Origin: an uncultured Salinimicrobium sp.
GTDB lineage: Bacteria > Bacteroidota > Bacteroidia > Flavobacteriales > Flavobacteriaceae
NCBI GenBank assembly: GCA_946887025.1
Contig: CAMPJY010000105.1
Coordinates: 1-10,274, forward strand
Direction of reading: 5' to 3'
DNA: 10,274 nt
The notes under the pieces were generated by a model. The model saw nothing but the letters and a program-made list of their open reading frames with translations, was not told the origin of the DNA and did not search any database. Below are positions 7,447 through 10,274 of this stretch, in pieces. Both the position numbers and the translations under genes were made by a program. Each line of letters starts with the position of its first letter. The stretch's first letter is position 1.

Positions 7447-8127
7447 TTGAATTTATACAGTCTCCTCATCTTCATTGTCGCAGGAATCTTCCTGGGTCTG
7501 CCTACGGGCCCCTCTCGCTTCTTTGTGGTGGGTGCTTCATTAAAAAAGGGCCGTAAAGCAGCCTTTAATGTCTATCTGGGAATCTTGGGCGCCCTGCTTA
7601 TTTATGCGGCACTGGCCATGCTGGCTTCCGGCTTCCTGTCCAGCAATCCAAAGGTGGAGAACATTTCCTATCTGGTGGGATCCATCCTGCTGGTAATCTG
7701 GGGCGGCTATATCCTATTCAAGGGAAAAACAGACGGCGGGGCTTCCATTGATGTGGGAGGCGGTTCCCTGTCGAGAAAGGGTTTTATTACCGCCCTGAGC
7801 AGTCCAGTCACCCCTTTCATTTACCTAACAATGATACAGGTCCTGAAAATGATAACGGACAATATATCCCCCTGGATGATCGTACTCCACCTGATAATAG
7901 CCGAGATCTGCAGTGGACTTAGCATTTTTACGATTGCTTATCTCGCAGGTAAAAGGGAAGAAAAACTAAACAGTAACTGGAAAACCGCAAAGATAATAAT
8001 GGGGTTCTTTCTGATCTGCCTGGGTTTACTGAACCTGTACCAACTACTGGAGGTGGAAGAGAATGAGATAAAAATTGACAAGAAGGATAATCTGCTGGAG
8101 GAGCAGATAGAAAAGGATCTTCAATAA
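7447..8127 (+). CDS. LysE/ArgO-family exporter, TTG start
   Basis: The 226-residue protein has about six hydrophobic segments (roughly 4-30, 40-62, 72-92, 112-135, 141-168 and 180-202). Its N-terminal pattern, small hydrophobic helix then GLPTGPSRFFVVGASLKKGRKAA (17-39), is that of the LysE amino-acid/metabolite exporter family. It would sit in the inner membrane and export a small amino compound; the substrate cannot be read from the sequence. The only start that keeps helix 1 is TTG at 7447: an in-frame stop lies at 7417-7419, no ATG or GTG lies between them, and the next in-frame ATG is in helix 2. The C-terminal tail (about 203-226) is highly charged (EVEENEIKIDKKDN) and probably cytoplasmic. 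It stands alone, 139 bases after the previous gene, with no clear consensus promoter. Confidence 0.88.
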   Translation: MNLYSLLIFIVAGIFLGLPTGPSRFFVVGASLKKGRKAAFNVYLGILGALLIYAALAMLASGFLSSNPKVENISYLVGSILLVIWGGYILFKGKTDGGASIDVGGGSLSRKGFITALSSPVTPFIYLTMIQVLKMITDNISPWMIVLHLIIAEICSGLSIFTIAYLAGKREEKLNSNWKTAKIIMGFFLICLGLLNLYQLLEVEENEIKIDKKDNLLEEQIEKDLQ

Positions 8128-8263
8128 ACATGTTTTCCGGTATTGAAAGAAAATTCCTTAGAGTTAGAATCTGCAGCTGACTTCCGCAGGAAAAACTGGT
8201 ATTTATATCGAATACAGGGTTTTATTTAATTTATAATCAATAATTTAAATAAATTAATGCTCA

Positions 8264-8307
8264 GAAGACCATTTTTGGATATGGCTGAGGAGGTTTCGTG
8301 GGTCTTC
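8264..8307. repeat. Inverted repeat upstream of the lipocalin-like gene
   Basis: GAAGACC (8264-8270) and GGTCTTC (8301-8307) are perfect 7-base complements separated by 30 bases. The first arm overlaps CATTTTTG (8270-8277), a 7/8 match to the -7 consensus TAnnTTTG for the gene starting at 8345. It could be a leader hairpin or a spaced operator; chance is possible at this length. Confidence 0.25.
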
Positions 8308-8344
8308 ATTATTGGAAGTGTAATCAACCATTAAATATAAAAAG

Positions 8345-8887
8345 ATGAAGGCTCAAAAAATTCTCTTGTTATTTACGGCTTTGCTTTGCCTTAACTCCTG
8401 TTCGTCCGAAGACGACAATTCTTCAGTTAATTCTTCCCTGGTCGTGGGTGAGTGGAAGATGGACAAATTGGTTTACTCCGGTTCCTCGAAACTGACCCAG
8501 GATGGCACCACCTATGCTACCGAATACAGCGGGGAAGCAGTAGACGTGGATTTTCGTGTTACGTTCCATGATGACAACACCTTCGACGCAGTGGGAAGTT
8601 ATACCGTAAACCTGGTAACTAATTTTAACGGGGAAGTGATAGAACAGAGTGTTCCCATCAGCAGTGAAACTTCAGGAACCTGGGAGCTCAAGGGAGACAA
8701 AATTATTACCTCGGGAATGATCCAGACTCCTTCCCAGAATTCCGGTCAGTCCAATAGAAGTGAGGGCGTCATTGTTGAGCTCTCAGATTCTAAATTAATA
8801 ATTAGTGTTAATCAGTCGGACAAATTGGAAATAGATGGTCTGACAACAGAATACACTACTGAAGGGGTGCAGGAGTTTTCAAGATAA
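8345..8887 (+). CDS. Lipocalin-like domain lipoprotein
   Basis: The 180-residue protein has a lipoprotein signal peptide, MKAQKILLLFTALLCLNSC, with lipidated Cys19, then an acidic Ser/Asp/Asn linker (SSEDDNSS). The body fits the small Bacteroidota lipocalin-like family: VGEWKMDKL (34-42) opens the barrel, VTFHDDNTF (72-80) is the mid-domain 'F-x-x-D-G-T-F'-like strand, GTWELKGDKI (111-120) follows, and IVELSDSKLIIS (143-154) is the closing 'I-x-x-L-s-x-x-x-L' strand. It should be an envelope-anchored eight-strand-type barrel; no ligand is known for this group. It is preceded by a 217-base A+T-rich gap and is convergent with the fasciclin gene. Confidence 0.82.
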   Translation: MKAQKILLLFTALLCLNSCSSEDDNSSVNSSLVVGEWKMDKLVYSGSSKLTQDGTTYATEYSGEAVDVDFRVTFHDDNTFDAVGSYTVNLVTNFNGEVIEQSVPISSETSGTWELKGDKIITSGMIQTPSQNSGQSNRSEGVIVELSDSKLIISVNQSDKLEIDGLTTEYTTEGVQEFSR

Positions 8888-8909
8888 AATGCAGGCTTAT
8901 TAAAAAGAC

Positions 8910-8946
8910 AGAGACCTCACTTTTTTCAATAACAAGTGAGGTCTCT
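8910..8946. terminator. Bidirectional terminator between convergent genes
   Basis: AGAGACCTCACTT (8910-8922) and AAGTGAGGTCTCT (8934-8946) form a perfect 13-bp stem around an 11-base loop. On the minus strand the stem is followed closely by a T-run (complement of the A-run at 8902-8906), so it suits the fasciclin gene best. On the plus strand the downstream tract TTAAGTTTATT is weaker but it also lies 22 bases after the lipocalin-like gene. Confidence 0.85.
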
Positions 8947-8976
8947 TAAGTTTATTAAAATTAAATATTTTCTATT

Positions 8977-9522
8977 CTAATCCACTATATCAGATTCGGC
9001 TTCCACGATGTTGTCCACAATGTGGATCACTCCGTTGGATCCACTTATATTTCCCTTTATTATCTCTGCACCGCCAATAAAAATTGGGCCTCCATTGGCT
9101 CCGACACTTACAGCTATTTCCTTATCGCCAGCACTGTCAATGACCTGCATTTCTTCAAATTCCTCTGTCATGACTTTGGCTGAAACCACATGATTTCTCA
9201 CAAAGTCCATGAGCTTATCCCTGTTCTGAGGATTCGTCAGTTCCGCAAAACGTTCGATGGACATTTTCCCGAAAGCTTCATTTGTCGGTATAAATACGGT
9301 ATGTTCTTCCGTGAATTCCAGGGAAGTGGCCAGGCCTGAAAGATGGACAAGATTTACAAAAGTTGATAATTCACGGTCCATATGAGCAAGTTCTACGGTC
9401 TTGAATTGTTCAGTATCATCTACAAAACCCAGAATATTTTCTCCATTCTGCGCATTGACTGAAAAGCCTAGGAATAGAAACAGGATTGCAAATGATTGAT
9501 TCTTTAATTTTCGGATATTCAT
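8977..9522 (-). CDS. Secreted fasciclin (FAS1) domain protein
   Basis: The 181-residue protein has a Sec signal peptide (about 1-24, cleavage after SVNA) with no lipobox Cys, so it is exported unlipidated. The single FAS1 domain spans roughly 48-175. Its H1 motif is TVFIPTNEAF (75-84) and its H2 motif is GVIHIVDNIV (164-173), both close to the family consensus. NHVV (110-113) is the conserved mid-domain strand. FAS1 domains mediate adhesion or protein binding at surfaces; in bacteria the partner is usually unknown. The gene is monocistronic, with a near-perfect promoter upstream and a hairpin terminator after its stop. Confidence 0.93.
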   Translation of the reverse strand: MNIRKLKNQSFAILFLFLGFSVNAQNGENILGFVDDTEQFKTVELAHMDRELSTFVNLVHLSGLATSLEFTEEHTVFIPTNEAFGKMSIERFAELTNPQNRDKLMDFVRNHVVSAKVMTEEFEEMQVIDSAGDKEIAVSVGANGGPIFIGGAEIIKGNISGSNGVIHIVDNIVEAESDIVD

Positions 9523-9877
9523 AATTTATGATTTTGTATTATTAATATTTCTGCATTGCAAATTTACACATCACATGAGCTTTTATCAACAAATAACTGA
9601 TATTTAGCTAGTTATTAACTTCAGGATTGGATTTTTATGAAATATTATTACTCTGCTCCGAATCTGATGTTAAGCTATCTTCACACCTCTTTCCTGAAAT
9701 AATAAGGTTTTAAAGTAAAAACAAAGTTGAAGTAGGAATTGCGTGGAGTCTCTCCCCTTTTATCGCCAAAAAGAAAGTTTTGACCGACAAAAGACACAGA
9801 CGTACATAATTTTTATTACTTTGTATGTAAGAATTCGTTATTAAGACCATTCCAGGAAACCTAAACCTCAAAAATCA
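9523..9877. other. Divergent intergenic region between fasciclin and PAS genes
   Basis: This 355-base gap is A+T-rich and has no supported gene. The fasciclin promoter (9559-9589) occupies its left part. On the right, TTACTTTG (9816-9823) is a 7/8 match to the -7 consensus and may serve the PAS gene, but the nearest upstream TTG is 33 bases away, too far for a normal -33 element. The middle, about 9600-9775, shows no repeat or motif that I can name. Confidence 0.5.
9559..9589 (-). promoter_or_regulatory. Bacteroidota consensus promoter of the fasciclin gene
   Basis: On the minus strand TTG (9589-9587) is followed by a 20-base spacer and TAAATTTG (9566-9559), then C. This matches the -33 TTG and -7 TAnnTTTG elements of the Bacteroidota housekeeping sigma factor at normal spacing. 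Transcription should begin near 9552, giving a leader of about 30 bases before the ATG at 9522. Confidence 0.8.
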
Positions 9878-10274
9878 ATGAATACCTCCGGATTTGAGAT
9901 TATTTTCAGGGCAATCAGTCTACCATGCCTGATCCTGAAACCCGAGGGCCGGCATTTCCGAATTATTGATGCCAATAAGGCTTACCTGGATATCACGGTT
10001 TCAAAATATAAGGATCTTATAGGTAAAACAAATCTGGAAGCCTTTCCAAAAAATAGGCACAAGGATAATATTGGTCCCGATATTATATCGGAATCATTAC
10101 AGAAAGTTAGCCTTAGTAGGAAAACAGATCATATGGACGTACTGCGTTATGACATCCCAATCCGAGGCACGGAAGAATTCCTCGAGAGGTACTGGAAAGT
10201 TGAGAACGCACCCGCAGAGAATTCGGCCGGGGAATTGGAATACGTGCTCCATATGGTGCAGGATATTACGGACC
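9878..10274 (+). CDS. PAS-domain sensor protein, N-terminal part only
   Basis: From the ATG at 9878 the frame stays open for 132 codons to the window edge. An in-frame stop at 9842-9844 and no other ATG support this start. The visible part is one PAS domain: an N-terminal helix leading into LPCLILKPEGRHFRIIDANKAYL (15-37), DLIGKTNLEAFP (46-57), the region HMDVLRYDIP (83-92), YWKVENAP (104-111) and the final strand LEYVLHMVQDIT (120-131). There is no membrane segment before it, so sensing is probably cytoplasmic. This PAS type commonly sits at the N-terminus of Bacteroidota sensor histidine kinases, often followed by more PAS domains and HisKA/HATPase. That continuation is inference, since it lies outside the window. 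Alternatives are a diguanylate cyclase or a PAS-response regulator, both less likely in this phylum. Confidence 0.85.
   Translation, partial: MNTSGFEIIFRAISLPCLILKPEGRHFRIIDANKAYLDITVSKYKDLIGKTNLEAFPKNRHKDNIGPDIISESLQKVSLSRKTDHMDVLRYDIPIRGTEEFLERYWKVENAPAENSAGELEYVLHMVQDITD

Noticed and set aside
8128..8344. Possible small RNA or riboswitch in the gap before the lipocalin-like gene
   Set aside because: Apart from the weak spaced inverted repeat there is no compact structured core or known riboswitch motif; the region is mainly A+T-rich spacer.

Overview
The window looks like chromosomal DNA of a marine-type Flavobacteriaceae (Bacteroidota). The evidence is the -7 promoter motif TAnnTTTG, the lack of Shine-Dalgarno sequences, many lipoproteins with short L-x-x-C lipoboxes, and typical Bacteroidota families: LVIVD-repeat lipoproteins, a lipocalin-like lipoprotein, a secreted fasciclin protein, and an M1 peptidase with a GGMEY motif. 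The genus cannot be fixed from the sequence. I see no tRNA, rRNA, insertion sequence, CRISPR array or prophage.

Layout. (1) Positions 1-1195, minus strand: a CPA2-type cation/proton antiporter, cut off by the window edge. It is divergent from (2) a rightward block at 1446-5875: an MBL-fold hydrolase, a subtilisin-like S8 lipoprotein and a secreted M1 aminopeptidase-like enzyme. Gaps inside this block are 9 and 2 bases, and it ends at a strong intrinsic terminator (5897-5927). (3) Positions 6065-7307: two tandem LVIVD-repeat lipoproteins 4 bases apart, behind a TATATTTG promoter element. (4) Positions 7447-8127: a LysE-family membrane exporter that must use a TTG start. (5) Positions 8345-8887: a lipocalin-like lipoprotein, convergent with (6) a secreted FAS1 protein (8977-9522, minus); the two share a perfect hairpin terminator. 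(7) From 9878: the start of a PAS-domain sensor protein running off the right edge.

How the genes fit together. The S8/M1 pair reads as a cell-envelope proteolysis unit: a membrane-anchored endopeptidase makes peptides and a secreted metallo-aminopeptidase trims them. The co-transcribed MBL hydrolase has no signal peptide and should act in the cytoplasm on an unknown substrate. The remaining genes are mostly single envelope or transport genes without an obvious shared pathway.

Novelty. I do not see a clear undescribed system. The points most worth a second look are the hydrolase/peptidase operon, the long insert inside the S8 catalytic domain, the threonine replacing the first aspartate of the antiporter's DD motif, and the two hairpins in the divergent intergenic region.
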